Of a stretch of DNA of 5,211 nucleotides, positions 1-5,211 are shown one piece after another. Source of the DNA: Candidatus Phaeomarinibacter sp. (lineage in GTDB: Bacteria > Pseudomonadota > Alphaproteobacteria > CGMCC-115125); the NCBI GenBank assembly GCA_028279995.1, contig JANQMQ010000147.1, forward strand, positions 1 through 5,211, in the 5' to 3' direction. Numbering within the stretch: position 1 is the stretch's first letter; each line of letters starts with the position of its first letter. Below the pieces are notes generated by a model, which searched no databases, had not been told where the DNA came from, and was given only the letters and a program-made list of their open reading frames with translations. Position numbers and translations under genes: made by a program.

Positions 1-276
1 AAGCGTGATGACAGCGGCCCGAACCCCATGGCCATGTTCCCCACCGCTGATGGCACTGGCGTTGCTGGCCACATTTACCCGGGCACCCCGGCCAAGTCTG
101 GCGAAGGCCCGACCGCGCACTTTGCAGTGCCCGGCAAGCTTGAGGATGCCATGGAGCGTACAGGTAAGGCTGGTGGTAAGGTGGTGAGCGACCCCATTAC
201 CATTCCGGCGGGCCGGTTTGCCTATGCAATCGACCCGGACGGCAACTCCATTGGTCTGTTTGAGACCATCGGATAG
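1..276 (+). CDS. VOC family (glyoxalase/bleomycin resistance fold) protein, C-terminal part
   Basis: The reading frame is open from the first base to a TAG stop, giving 91 residues of the end of a protein whose start lies outside the window. The visible part fits the second beta-alpha-beta-beta-beta module of a vicinal oxygen chelate protein. An HFAV strand (His at visible residue 40) is followed by a helix with LEDAMERTGKAGGKVV, then IPAGRFAYAIDPDGNSIGLFE, where the Glu at residue 88 sits at the usual last metal-ligand position. The DPDGN-x-IGLFE ending is the family hallmark. VOC proteins are cytoplasmic and include glyoxalases, dioxygenases and drug-binding resistance proteins; the substrate cannot be told from this fragment. 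The gene is followed after 18 nt by a WYL-domain regulator on the same strand, so the two are probably cotranscribed. Fold assignment is firm; function is open. Confidence 0.85.
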   Translation, partial: KRDDSGPNPMAMFPTADGTGVAGHIYPGTPAKSGEGPTAHFAVPGKLEDAMERTGKAGGKVVSDPITIPAGRFAYAIDPDGNSIGLFETIG

Positions 277-281
277 ATTCC

Positions 282-287
282 GGCGGA
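282..287 (+). promoter_or_regulatory. Ribosome binding site of the WYL regulator
   Basis: GGCGGA lies 7 nt before the ATG at 295, within the 18-nt gap after the VOC stop codon. It supports the chosen start and independent initiation within a shared transcript. Confidence 0.5.
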
Positions 288-294
288 CAGAACC

Positions 295-996
295 ATGCGC
301 AGAGCCGATCGTCTTTTTCAGATCGTCCAGCACCTGAGAGGCGGTCGGCTCACCACGGCGCGGCAATTGTCAGAGCGCTTGGAGGTCTCTGAGCGCACCA
401 TCTATCGCGATATCGCTGATCTCATCGGAGCAGGTGTGCCGATCGATGGGGAAGCCGGCATCGGCTATCTCATGCGCGAAGGTTTTGACCTTCCACCAAT
501 GATGTTCTCGAAGGACGAGATCGTGGCGCTGGTAGCGGGAGCAAGGCTCATTCGGGCCTGGGGCGGCACGGAGATGGCCAAGGCAGCCCAGGAAGCACTG
601 GTCAAGATCGAAACCGTGCTCCCACCCTCCGCGCGAGACCATAGCCGACAGGTACAGATCCACGCCTTTGCCCCACCGCAGATCGATGATGACTACCGGC
701 GTCGGCTCGATGACCTGGAGCGTGCCGTCGAAGCTCGCACGAAACTGGTTATCGACTATGAAGATGCCGCCGGCGAGAGCACAAAACGGACCATTCGTCC
801 GCTGGGCCTTTGGTATTGGGGGCGCGTCTGGACAATCGTCGGCTGGTGTGAGCTGCGTGAAGACTTCCGCATGTTCCGCCTGGACCGGATCAGCACCATG
901 AAAACCACCAACAGGTTTGCCCACGAACCGGACAAGTCCCTGACAGAGTTCTATCGGCAGATGGAGCTGGACGGTCGCAAGCAGCCCAAATGGTAG
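295..996 (+). CDS. YafY-type transcriptional regulator, HTH plus WYL domain
   Basis: This 233-residue cytoplasmic protein has the two-part layout of YafY/PafC-like regulators. Residues 3-60 form a DeoR-type helix-turn-helix (LTTARQLSERLEVSERTIYR, recognition helix about 32-40) with a wing ending at GIGY. Residues 62-130 form a linker beginning FDLPPMMFSKDEIVAL. Residues 137-212 form a WYL domain, a fold that senses ligands or nucleic acid. The signature tripeptide is W179-T-I rather than W-Y-L, followed by VGWC and the conserved FRLDRI (194-199). The ATG is preceded by GGCGGA with 7 nt spacing, which supports this start. It lies 18 nt after the VOC gene, so the likely role is control of that operon, but no operator is visible because the operon's upstream region is outside the window. 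It converges on clpA, with 58 bp between the stop codons. Family assignment is strong; effector and targets are unknown. Confidence 0.9.
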   Translation: MRRADRLFQIVQHLRGGRLTTARQLSERLEVSERTIYRDIADLIGAGVPIDGEAGIGYLMREGFDLPPMMFSKDEIVALVAGARLIRAWGGTEMAKAAQEALVKIETVLPPSARDHSRQVQIHAFAPPQIDDDYRRRLDDLERAVEARTKLVIDYEDAAGESTKRTIRPLGLWYWGRVWTIVGWCELREDFRMFRLDRISTMKTTNRFAHEPDKSLTEFYRQMELDGRKQPKW

Positions 997-1031
997 AAAG
1001 CAAAGAAGGGACGCCTCCTCGGGAGACGCCC
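995..1031 (-). terminator. Rho-independent terminator of the clpS-clpA transcript
   Basis: Read on the minus strand, 1031-1008 folds into an imperfect hairpin: GGGCG and CUCC on the 5' side and GGAG and CGUCCC on the 3' side. It has a CGA loop, one U-G wobble and one bulged U. It is followed at 1007-995 by the T-rich run TTCTTTGCTTTCT. It begins 23 nt after the clpA stop codon, the expected place. On the plus strand the same hairpin lacks a good T-run (CATTCTGATT follows), so it is probably weak as a terminator for the convergent WYL gene. Confidence 0.7.
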
Positions 1032-1054
1032 ATTCTGATTGACTACATCCAAGC

Positions 1055-3376
1055 CTACTTAGCGGCCTTCGCAGGTGCTTTCTTGCCGCCATTCTTCTTG
1101 CTGGGCGGCGGCGCAGCAGCCTCGACAGCGAACGACAAGGTATCGTCCTTCACATCCACATGCACGACACCACCGCGTTTGAGCTTGCCGAAGAGCAATT
1201 CCTCAGCCAGCGGTTTCTTGACGTGCTCCTGAATTATCCGACCAAGCGGTCGGGCGCCGAAGTGTTCGTCAAAGCCCCGCTCCCCAAGCCACTTATTGGC
1301 GGCACGGGAAAGCTCGATGGTCACATTGCGGTCTGCCAGTTGCACTTCAAGCTGAAGCACGAACTTCTCAACCACACGGGCGATGATTTCTTCTGACAGG
1401 CCGGCAAAGGGAATGACCGCATCCAGACGATTGCGGAACTCCGGTGTGAAGAGCTTCTTGATCGCTTCTTCATCCTCGCCTTCCCGCTTCGTCCGGCCAA
1501 AGCCAATCGGCGGCTTCTGCATGTCGGACGCGCCCGCATTGGTGGTCATGATGAGGATCACATTGCGGAAGTCGATCTTCTTGCCGTTATGGTCCGTCAG
1601 CTGACCATGATCCATCACCTGCAGCAGAATGTTGAACAGGTCTGGATGTGCCTTTTCAATTTCATCAAGCAGCAGCACGCAATGCGGATGCTGATCCACA
1701 CCATCAGTCAGCAAACCACCCTGATCAAAGCCCACATAGCCCGGAGGTGCACCGATCAGACGCGAGACCGTGTGACGCTCCATGTACTCCGACATGTCGA
1801 AACGCAGCAGTTCCACACCCATGATTGACGCGAGCTGACGCGCCACTTCCGTTTTGCCAACGCCTGTGGGGCCGGAGAAGAGATAGGAGCCAATTGGCTT
1901 TTCAGGTTCGCGCAGACCAGCCCGCGCCAGCTTGATGGCCGCTGACAGCGCAACGATGGCCTCGTCCTGCCCGAACACGACGCGCTTGAGATCTTTGTCC
2001 AGATTCTCGAGCTTCTCCGTATCCGTCTTGGTTACGGACTTCGGCGGAATGCGCGCCATCGTAGAAATCACAGCCTCCACTTCCTTCACGCCCACTGTCT
2101 TCTTGCGGCGGCTTTCCGGAAGCAGCATCTGTGATGCGCCTACTTCATCGATCACATCAATGGCTTTGTCCGGCAGCTTGCGGTCGTGCATATACCGCGC
2201 GGACAGTTCGACGGCCGTCTTGATCGCGTCGTTGGTGTAACGGATCTTGTGATAGTCCTCGAAATAGGGCTTGAGACCCTTGAGGATTTTCACGGCATCG
2301 GGGATGGACGGTTCCGTCACATCAATCTTCTGGAACCGGCGCACAAGGGCGCGGTCCTTCTCGAAGTGCTGGCGGTACTCCTTGTAAGTCGTAGACCCGA
2401 TGCACCGCAGCTCGCCATTCTGCAGAGCAGGCTTAAGCAGGTTGGAGGCATCCATCGCCCCACCTGATGTCGCGCCCGCACCAATCACCGTGTGGATTTC
2501 GTCAATGAACATGATGGCGCCCGGGAACTCCTCGAGTTCCTTCACCACCGCCTTGAGACGCTCTTCAAAGTCACCGCGATAGCGTGTACCGGCCAGCAGC
2601 GCCCCCATGTCGAGCGAGAAGATGGTGGCATCCTTCAACACTTCGGGCACTTCGCCATTGACGATCTTGCGGGCGAGGCCTTCGGCGATCGCCGTCTTGC
2701 CCACACCAGGGTCCCCCACAAACAAAGGATTGTTCTTGGAGCGGCGGCACAAAATCTGGATGGTCCGGTCAATCTCCGCGTCGCGTCCAATCAACGGATC
2801 GATCTTGCCTTCCATGGCCTTCTTGTTGAGGTCGACGCAATAGGTCTCAAGCGCTTCCGTGCCATCCTTGGCAGACCGGTCACCGCCCTCTTCTTCCTCA
2901 TTGGCACCACGCGGTGTGCGGCTTTCACTCATCTCCGCGCGCTTGGCAATGCCATGGCTGATGTAGTTCACCGCATCATAGCGCGTCATGTCCTGCTCCT
3001 GCAGGAAGTACGCAGCATGGCTCTCGCGTTCCGCAAAAATCGCGACCAGCACATTGGCGCCCGTCACTTCTTCGCGGCCAGACGACTGCACATGGATAAC
3101 GGCACGCTGGATGACACGCTGGAAGCCGGCCGTGGGTTTGGAATCCTCACCACTGGTGATGATGAGATTTGCAAGCTCATTGTCGATGTAGGCGACAAGG
3201 TCTGTGCGCAGCTTGTCGAGATCAACGGAGCAGGCCCGCATCACGGCGGCCGCGTCGGAATCATCAATCAGCGCCAGGAGCAGATGCTCTAGCGTCGCGT
3301 ATTCGTGTCCCCGCTCATTGGCCAAGGCCAGCGCTCGGTGGAGACCTTCTTCAAGGCTGCGTGAAAAGGATGGCAA
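1055..3376 (-). CDS. clpA: ATP-dependent Clp protease ATP-binding subunit ClpA
   Basis: ClpA is the hexameric AAA+ unfoldase that feeds substrates into the ClpP peptidase in the cytoplasm. With the chosen start it has 773 residues, close to the 758 of E. coli ClpA. Visible parts in order: the double Clp N-domain (about 1-145, with [17 protein letters not shown]), where ClpS docks; an acidic linker (EEEEGG, about 160-165); AAA-1 with Walker A GDPGVGKT (221-228), pore loop YRG (266-268) and Walker B IMFIDE (288-293); AAA-2 with Walker A GPTGVGKT (502-509), pore loop GYVG (546-549) and Walker B VLLLDE (567-572); the ClpP-docking tripeptide IGF (624-626); and sensor-2 GARPLGR (707-713). The absence of a ClpB/ClpC-type coiled-coil middle domain and the adjacent clpS make this ClpA. 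The C-terminus is a Pro/Lys/Ala-rich tail (about 754-773). The start is TTG at 3376, giving (M)PSFSRSLEE as in known ClpA proteins, with GAGGAG 9 nt upstream. The in-frame TTG at 3385 directly abuts that GAGGAG and is unlikely. Confidence 0.97.
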   Translation of the reverse strand: MPSFSRSLEEGLHRALALANERGHEYATLEHLLLALIDDSDAAAVMRACSVDLDKLRTDLVAYIDNELANLIITSGEDSKPTAGFQRVIQRAVIHVQSSGREEVTGANVLVAIFAERESHAAYFLQEQDMTRYDAVNYISHGIAKRAEMSESRTPRGANEEEEGGDRSAKDGTEALETYCVDLNKKAMEGKIDPLIGRDAEIDRTIQILCRRSKNNPLFVGDPGVGKTAIAEGLARKIVNGEVPEVLKDATIFSLDMGALLAGTRYRGDFEERLKAVVKELEEFPGAIMFIDEIHTVIGAGATSGGAMDASNLLKPALQNGELRCIGSTTYKEYRQHFEKDRALVRRFQKIDVTEPSIPDAVKILKGLKPYFEDYHKIRYTNDAIKTAVELSARYMHDRKLPDKAIDVIDEVGASQMLLPESRRKKTVGVKEVEAVISTMARIPPKSVTKTDTEKLENLDKDLKRVVFGQDEAIVALSAAIKLARAGLREPEKPIGSYLFSGPTGVGKTEVARQLASIMGVELLRFDMSEYMERHTVSRLIGAPPGYVGFDQGGLLTDGVDQHPHCVLLLDEIEKAHPDLFNILLQVMDHGQLTDHNGKKIDFRNVILIMTTNAGASDMQKPPIGFGRTKREGEDEEAIKKLFTPEFRNRLDAVIPFAGLSEEIIARVVEKFVLQLEVQLADRNVTIELSRAANKWLGERGFDEHFGARPLGRIIQEHVKKPLAEELLFGKLKRGGVVHVDVKDDTLSFAVEAAAPPPSKKNGGKKAPAKAAK

Positions 3377-3385
3377 CGCACTCAA

Positions 3386-3391
3386 CTCCTC
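3386..3391 (-). promoter_or_regulatory. Ribosome binding site of clpA (decides the TTG start)
   Basis: The minus strand reads GAGGAG here, 9 nt before the TTG at 3376 and 0 nt before the TTG at 3385. Only the downstream TTG has workable spacing, and it also gives the family-typical N-terminus. The site is one arm of an inverted repeat whose other arm lies just after the clpS stop codon. Confidence 0.75.
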
Positions 3392-3466
3392 AATGACGCG
3401 AGGGCCGGACTCATGCCCCGCTTAATCAGTCTGACGCCGGTTTGACCGTTCTGCAATGTTGAGGAG
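3386..3466 (-). repeat. Inverted repeat spanning the clpS-clpA gap and covering the clpA ribosome binding site
   Basis: On the minus strand CTCCTCAA (3466-3459), 2 nt after the clpS stop codon, is perfectly complementary to TTGAGGAG (3393-3386), which contains the clpA Shine-Dalgarno. The loop is 65 nt and holds a small internal hairpin, CGGT-caa-ACCG. Pairing would hide the clpA ribosome-binding site. Ribosomes finishing clpS would cover the 5' arm and open it, so translational coupling is a plausible reading. The repeat is seen directly; the role is inferred, and 8 bp over 65 nt could be chance. Confidence 0.5.
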
Positions 3467-3468
3467 AT

Positions 3469-3849
3469 TTACTCTTTCTCCATGGTGCATTGCAGGGGAT
3501 GCTGGTGCTGGCCCGCGAGATCCATCACCTGGGTGACTTTTGTCTCGGCGACTTCATAGGTGAAGATACCGCACACGCCGACGCCGTTTTGATGCACATG
3601 CAGCATCACCCGTGTCGCGTCCTCGCTCCCCATATGGAAAACCCGTTCAAGCACATGAATGACAAACTCCATGGGCGTGTAGTCGTCATTGAGCAAGAGC
3701 ACCTTGTACAGCGAGGGCTTCTTGGTCTTCGGCTGCGTCTTGGTGATGACGCCCGTATCAGTCCCACCACGACCAGGCGGTTCATCCGGCGAGCCAGGCT
3801 CTTCTGGCTGCTGGGTGAAAGGATACGGAAGTTGTGACGTCGCGTTCAT
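3469..3849 (-). CDS. clpS: ATP-dependent Clp protease adaptor protein ClpS
   Basis: ClpS binds the N-terminal residue of N-end-rule substrates and delivers them to ClpA; it also changes ClpAP substrate choice. From the ATG at 3849 the protein has 126 residues, against 106 in E. coli. Residues 1-44 are a flexible Pro/Gly/Glu/Thr-rich extension ([15 protein letters not shown]), the part known in ClpS proteins to engage the ClpA pore. Residues 45-126 are the core: [16 protein letters not shown] with the N-degron pocket residues N54, D55 and M60; HVHQNG with H86, matching E. coli H66; then [13 protein letters not shown] and [10 protein letters not shown]. It lies 92 nt before clpA on the same strand, the standard operon order. 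The ATG has only a weak GAG upstream. An in-frame TTG at 3948 is rejected: it has no Shine-Dalgarno, encodes non-conserved sequence, and would lie upstream of the candidate promoter. Confidence 0.95.
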   Translation of the reverse strand: MNATSQLPYPFTQQPEEPGSPDEPPGRGGTDTGVITKTQPKTKKPSLYKVLLLNDDYTPMEFVIHVLERVFHMGSEDATRVMLHVHQNGVGVCGIFTYEVAETKVTQVMDLAGQHQHPLQCTMEKE

Positions 3850-3907
3850 GAACTCGATGTGTAAAACGGAAAACCACCGTGGAGAAGTTCCCGGCAGTGT
3901 ACCAGCA

Positions 3908-3935
3908 ATATGGGGCTGATTGCGCAAATGTGAAG
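3908..3935 (-). promoter_or_regulatory. Candidate sigma32 (RpoH)-type promoter for clpS-clpA
   Basis: The minus strand reads CTTCAC (3935-3930), 14 nt, then CCCCATAT (3915-3908). The second box matches the E. coli sigma32 -10 consensus CCCCATNT in full; the first matches CTTGAA at four of six positions; the spacing is within the 13-15 nt norm. Transcription would start near 3900, leaving a leader of about 50 nt before the clpS ATG at 3849. Heat-shock control of Clp proteins is well known in general. The boxes are seen directly; promoter activity is inferred. Confidence 0.4.
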
Positions 3936-3940
3936 GATCA

Positions 3941-3989
3941 GCAGGCAAAATCGGAGAAAACCGGGCATTTCCGGTCGAGACCTGCCTGC
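3941..3989. repeat. Seven-base inverted repeat around the terminator-like hairpin
   Basis: GCAGGCA at 3941-3947 and its reverse complement TGCCTGC at 3983-3989 flank the ACCGG/CCGGT hairpin. Together they allow a nested, two-tier stem in the gap between the DUF1499 gene and clpS. The repeat is seen directly; it could strengthen termination or be incidental. Confidence 0.45.
3953..3975 (-). terminator. Candidate terminator of the DUF1499 gene
   Basis: On the minus strand ACCGG (3975-3971), loop aaatgc, CCGGT (3964-3960), followed by TTTCTCC, lies 18 nt after the DUF1499 stop codon. The stem is only 5 bp and the T-run short, so it may be weak. It sits inside a wider inverted repeat (3941-3947 and 3983-3989) and just before the candidate clpS promoter, so it would separate the two transcripts. 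Confidence 0.45.
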
Positions 3990-3992
3990 CAT

Positions 3993-4424
3993 CTAACGGA
4001 TGATCTCGCCTTCCAGCTCCTCAAGCCAAGATTCAACCCGGGCCTTGTTGACCCCGAAGTCGTAGTAGCCCGTCTTGGAGCGGCTATAGATCGCGATTGT
4101 GGACTGTTTGTGCCCGACCGGAAGAACCCGGACGGAGATCATGTCCTTGAAGTTCAAAACCGCTGAATAGTGCACAAATTCAAACGCCCTGGCCTCTTCA
4201 TCCATGCCATCCAACTCAACGCGGGACTGATGCGCCACTACATGCATGATGGCATCACGAAGTTCATCCGCAGGCACGTCATAGACATCCGCCGGCAGGT
4301 GAGGAACTGCGTTTTTGCACAAGTCGTCCGGAGCGACCAGATACTCGTTCGGTGAGCCTCTGAGCTTCAATTTCTTGAAGTCCAGCGCCGGGGTTCCGGA
4401 TTTGATTCTCTTGGTTTTTACCAT
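3993..4424 (-). CDS. DUF1499 domain-containing protein, function unknown
   Basis: This 143-residue protein matches the DUF1499 pattern over nearly its full length: [12 protein letters not shown] (23-34), [13 protein letters not shown] (47-59), a [20 protein letters not shown] stretch (83-102) with the family's typical F-x-D-x-I strand, and the signature [18 protein letters not shown] (113-130) before WLEELE. The biochemical role of DUF1499 is not known. Many DUF1499 proteins carry a lipoprotein signal or membrane segments; this one starts with the basic [10 protein letters not shown], has no hydrophobic segment, and so appears cytoplasmic. The ATG has only a weak AGGG upstream, 7 nt away. It is transcribed toward clpS, 143 nt from the clpS ATG, with a terminator-like hairpin between, so it is probably a separate transcript. 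It is divergent from the D-Ala-D-Ala carboxypeptidase gene. Family assignment is good; the function is not known. Confidence 0.85.
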   Translation of the reverse strand: MVKTKRIKSGTPALDFKKLKLRGSPNEYLVAPDDLCKNAVPHLPADVYDVPADELRDAIMHVVAHQSRVELDGMDEEARAFEFVHYSAVLNFKDMISVRVLPVGHKQSTIAIYSRSKTGYYDFGVNKARVESWLEELEGEIIR

Positions 4425-4523
4425 TTCGAGACCCTAATACGCTCCTGCCGTTTGCCCAACTCAATTCATCTGACCGTCCATCCACCTTCCCGGGGCGACA
4501 AAGAAGGTCTGGCGGAGGAGTTG

Positions 4524-4549
4524 TTAAGATTTATTAACCAATTCGTAAC
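4524..4549 (+). promoter_or_regulatory. Candidate CtrA binding sites upstream of the carboxypeptidase gene
   Basis: Two overlapping motifs resemble the alphaproteobacterial cell-cycle regulator consensus TTAA-N7-TTAAC. TTAA (4524-4527), 6 nt, TTAAC (4534-4538) has perfect halves but spacing one short. TTAA (4534-4537), 7 nt, GTAAC (4545-4549) has correct spacing and one mismatch. They lie in the only strongly AT-rich stretch of the divergent region. CtrA is known to control cell-cycle and envelope genes in this class; binding here is inferred, and could serve either flanking gene. Confidence 0.35.
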
Positions 4550-4696
4550 GCCAACGCAGCAATGTCGGGCGGTCCCTGGATGAAACGTTGGGTTTTCTAT
4601 GATTTTTCGACAGATGACTGTAGATCGGCGTCGGATTGAGGCCAGGAACATCAAACCCTTTGTCCGCCTCAGTGTTGCCCTCGGCATCGAACCTGC

Positions 4697-4716
4697 ATAC
4701 CCTGATAGTCAGGTAT
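4697..4716 (+). repeat. Imperfect inverted repeat before the carboxypeptidase gene
   Basis: ATACCCTGA (4697-4705), loop TAG, TCAGGTAT (4709-4716) forms an 8-bp stem with one bulged C. No T-run follows, so it is not a terminator. It overlaps the weak -10-like TACCCT and could be an operator or a leader hairpin. Confidence 0.4.
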
Positions 4717-4822
4717 TGGGGGCTCCAACCGCAGGTGTGTTTCAAGCATCAAAATGGAGCAATTGTGGCAGCAAGACTGCTGGCTTCTGTGCCATCGGGG
4801 GATGGACGGCATGAGCTGCAAA

Positions 4823-4829
4823 GAGGGGG
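4823..4829 (+). promoter_or_regulatory. Ribosome binding site of the carboxypeptidase gene (decides the TTG start)
   Basis: GAGGGGG lies 8 nt before the TTG at 4838. The upstream in-frame ATGs at 4754, 4802 and 4811 have weaker or no such site, and would add a polar stretch with acidic residues in front of the signal peptide. Confidence 0.6.
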
Positions 4830-4837
4830 CTGAGCCC

Positions 4838-5211
4838 TTGGGGACGAGTATCATCGGGTCGCGCTTTACAGCAATCGTGGCGGCATGTGCTTCTGCGCTG
4901 CTTGCTGTCACGCTGCTAGCCGCAACTCCTGTTGCCGCCAAGCCCAAATACGCGGCGCTTGTCCTTGACAAGTATTCCGGTCGGGTCCTGTTTGCCCGCA
5001 ACGCAGACGCTCAGCGCTACCCTGCCTCACTGACGAAGATCATGACCCTCTATATCGTGTTCGAGGAGCTCGCGCAGGGCAACATCAAGCCTGACACGAA
5101 CTGGACTGTCTCAAAACACGCAGAGGGCCAGGCGCCTTCCAAACTCGGCCTCGATGCAGGCGATACCATCACGGTTGAAGAAGCCATTCTGGCGCTGGTC
5201 ACCAAGTCGGC
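4838..5211 (+). CDS. Serine D-alanyl-D-alanine carboxypeptidase (S11 family), N-terminal part
   Basis: Peptidase S11 enzymes remove the terminal D-alanine from peptidoglycan pentapeptides in the periplasm. The window holds the first 124 codons; the gene runs off the edge. From the TTG at 4838 the protein opens with a standard Sec signal peptide: Arg at 9, a hydrophobic core at about 10-30, and a likely cut after PVAA (residue 34). The mature part begins KPKYAALVLDKYSGRVLFAR, then YPASLTKIMTLY with the catalytic SxxK (S64, K67), and a segment ending EEAILALVTKS. The last Ser is where the family's SxN motif begins (usually SAN); the KTG motif is beyond the window. In-frame ATGs at 4754, 4802 and 4811 would add acidic, polar residues before the signal. 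The gene is divergent from the DUF1499 gene, possibly under CtrA-like control. It resembles the DacC/DacF type, but I give no symbol from a fragment. Confidence 0.9.
   Translation, partial: MGTSIIGSRFTAIVAACASALLAVTLLAATPVAAKPKYAALVLDKYSGRVLFARNADAQRYPASLTKIMTLYIVFEELAQGNIKPDTNWTVSKHAEGQAPSKLGLDAGDTITVEEAILALVTKS

Larger units (their letters stand above)
4425..4837. other. Divergent intergenic region between the DUF1499 and carboxypeptidase genes
   Basis: These 413 bp must hold the promoters for both neighbours. The short open frames on either strand show no recognisable motif, and I do not call a gene here. What stands out is an AT-rich patch with CtrA-like motifs (4524-4549) in otherwise GC-rich DNA, an imperfect dyad (4697-4716), and a poor sigma70-like pair TTGCCC (4675-4680), 17 nt, TACCCT (4698-4703) facing the carboxypeptidase. 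No tRNA or known RNA gene was recognised. Confidence 0.6.

Noticed and set aside
370..1092. A 240-residue minus-strand open frame opposite the WYL regulator
   Set aside because: It is antisense to a well-supported gene, crosses the clpA terminator and overlaps the end of clpA; no domain is visible.
2492..3292. A 266-residue open frame on the plus strand inside clpA
   Set aside because: It lies wholly antisense to the conserved clpA coding sequence and shows no recognisable domain. Long antisense frames are common opposite GC-rich genes.
3850..3948. A 33-residue N-terminal extension of ClpS from an in-frame TTG at 3948
   Set aside because: There is no ribosome-binding site, the added residues look non-coding, the TTG falls in an arm of the nested inverted repeat, and it lies upstream of the candidate clpS promoter.
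4432..4461. TTGAGT and TATTAG as a promoter for the DUF1499 gene on the minus strand
   Set aside because: The spacing is 19 nt and transcription would begin almost at the ATG, so the match is too weak to call.
4466..4814. Short open frames of about 70 residues on both strands in the divergent intergenic region
   Set aside because: They overlap each other, lack good ribosome-binding sites and show no recognisable motif.
4669..5001. A 110-residue minus-strand open frame over the carboxypeptidase start
   Set aside because: It is antisense to the signal peptide and mature N-terminus of a clear S11 carboxypeptidase.
1..5211. CRISPR arrays, insertion sequences, tRNA or rRNA genes, toxin-antitoxin or phage-defence modules
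   Set aside because: No direct repeat arrays, transposase or phage motifs, or RNA gene signatures were seen on either strand; the content is typical core chromosome.

Overview
The window looks like ordinary chromosomal DNA from an alphaproteobacterium, most likely a Hyphomicrobiales-type organism. The reasons are moderately high GC, a clpS-clpA pair close to a penicillin-binding-protein-type D-Ala-D-Ala carboxypeptidase, a DUF1499 protein of alphaproteobacterial style, and TTAA-N7-TAAC-like (CtrA-type) motifs in front of the carboxypeptidase. The lineage call is inferred from protein style and gene order, not from any search.

Layout. (1) Positions 1-276, plus strand: the C-terminal part of a VOC (glyoxalase/bleomycin-resistance fold) protein, cut by the window edge. 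(2) 295-996, plus strand: a YafY-type regulator with an N-terminal helix-turn-helix and a C-terminal WYL domain, 18 nt after the VOC gene and probably in the same operon. (3) 995-1031: a hairpin with a U-rich tract on the minus strand that should end the clpS-clpA transcript. Its T-tract reaches the stop codon of the convergent WYL gene. (4) 1055-3376, minus strand: clpA, the AAA+ unfoldase of the ClpAP protease. (5) 3469-3849, minus strand: clpS, the N-degron adaptor for ClpAP. (6) 3993-4424, minus strand: a soluble DUF1499 protein of unknown function. (7) 4425-4837: a 413-bp divergent intergenic region with CtrA-like motifs and a short dyad. (8) 4838-5211, plus strand: the N-terminal part of a secreted serine D-Ala-D-Ala carboxypeptidase (signal peptide and SxxK seen), cut by the window edge.

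How the genes work together. ClpS delivers proteins with destabilising N-terminal residues to ClpA, which unfolds and passes them to ClpP (not in the window). The two genes form a short operon, possibly started by a heat-shock-type promoter between DUF1499 and clpS. The carboxypeptidase trims peptidoglycan stem peptides in the periplasm and is transcribed away from the Clp block. The VOC/WYL pair is a separate unit, an enzyme-like protein next to a probable ligand-responsive regulator.

I did not find a clear undescribed system. The points most worth checking are regulatory: an 8-bp inverted repeat that could hide the clpA ribosome-binding site in the clpS-clpA mRNA, two TTG starts chosen on ribosome-binding-site and protein evidence, a sigma32-like promoter before clpS, and CtrA-like sites before the carboxypeptidase.
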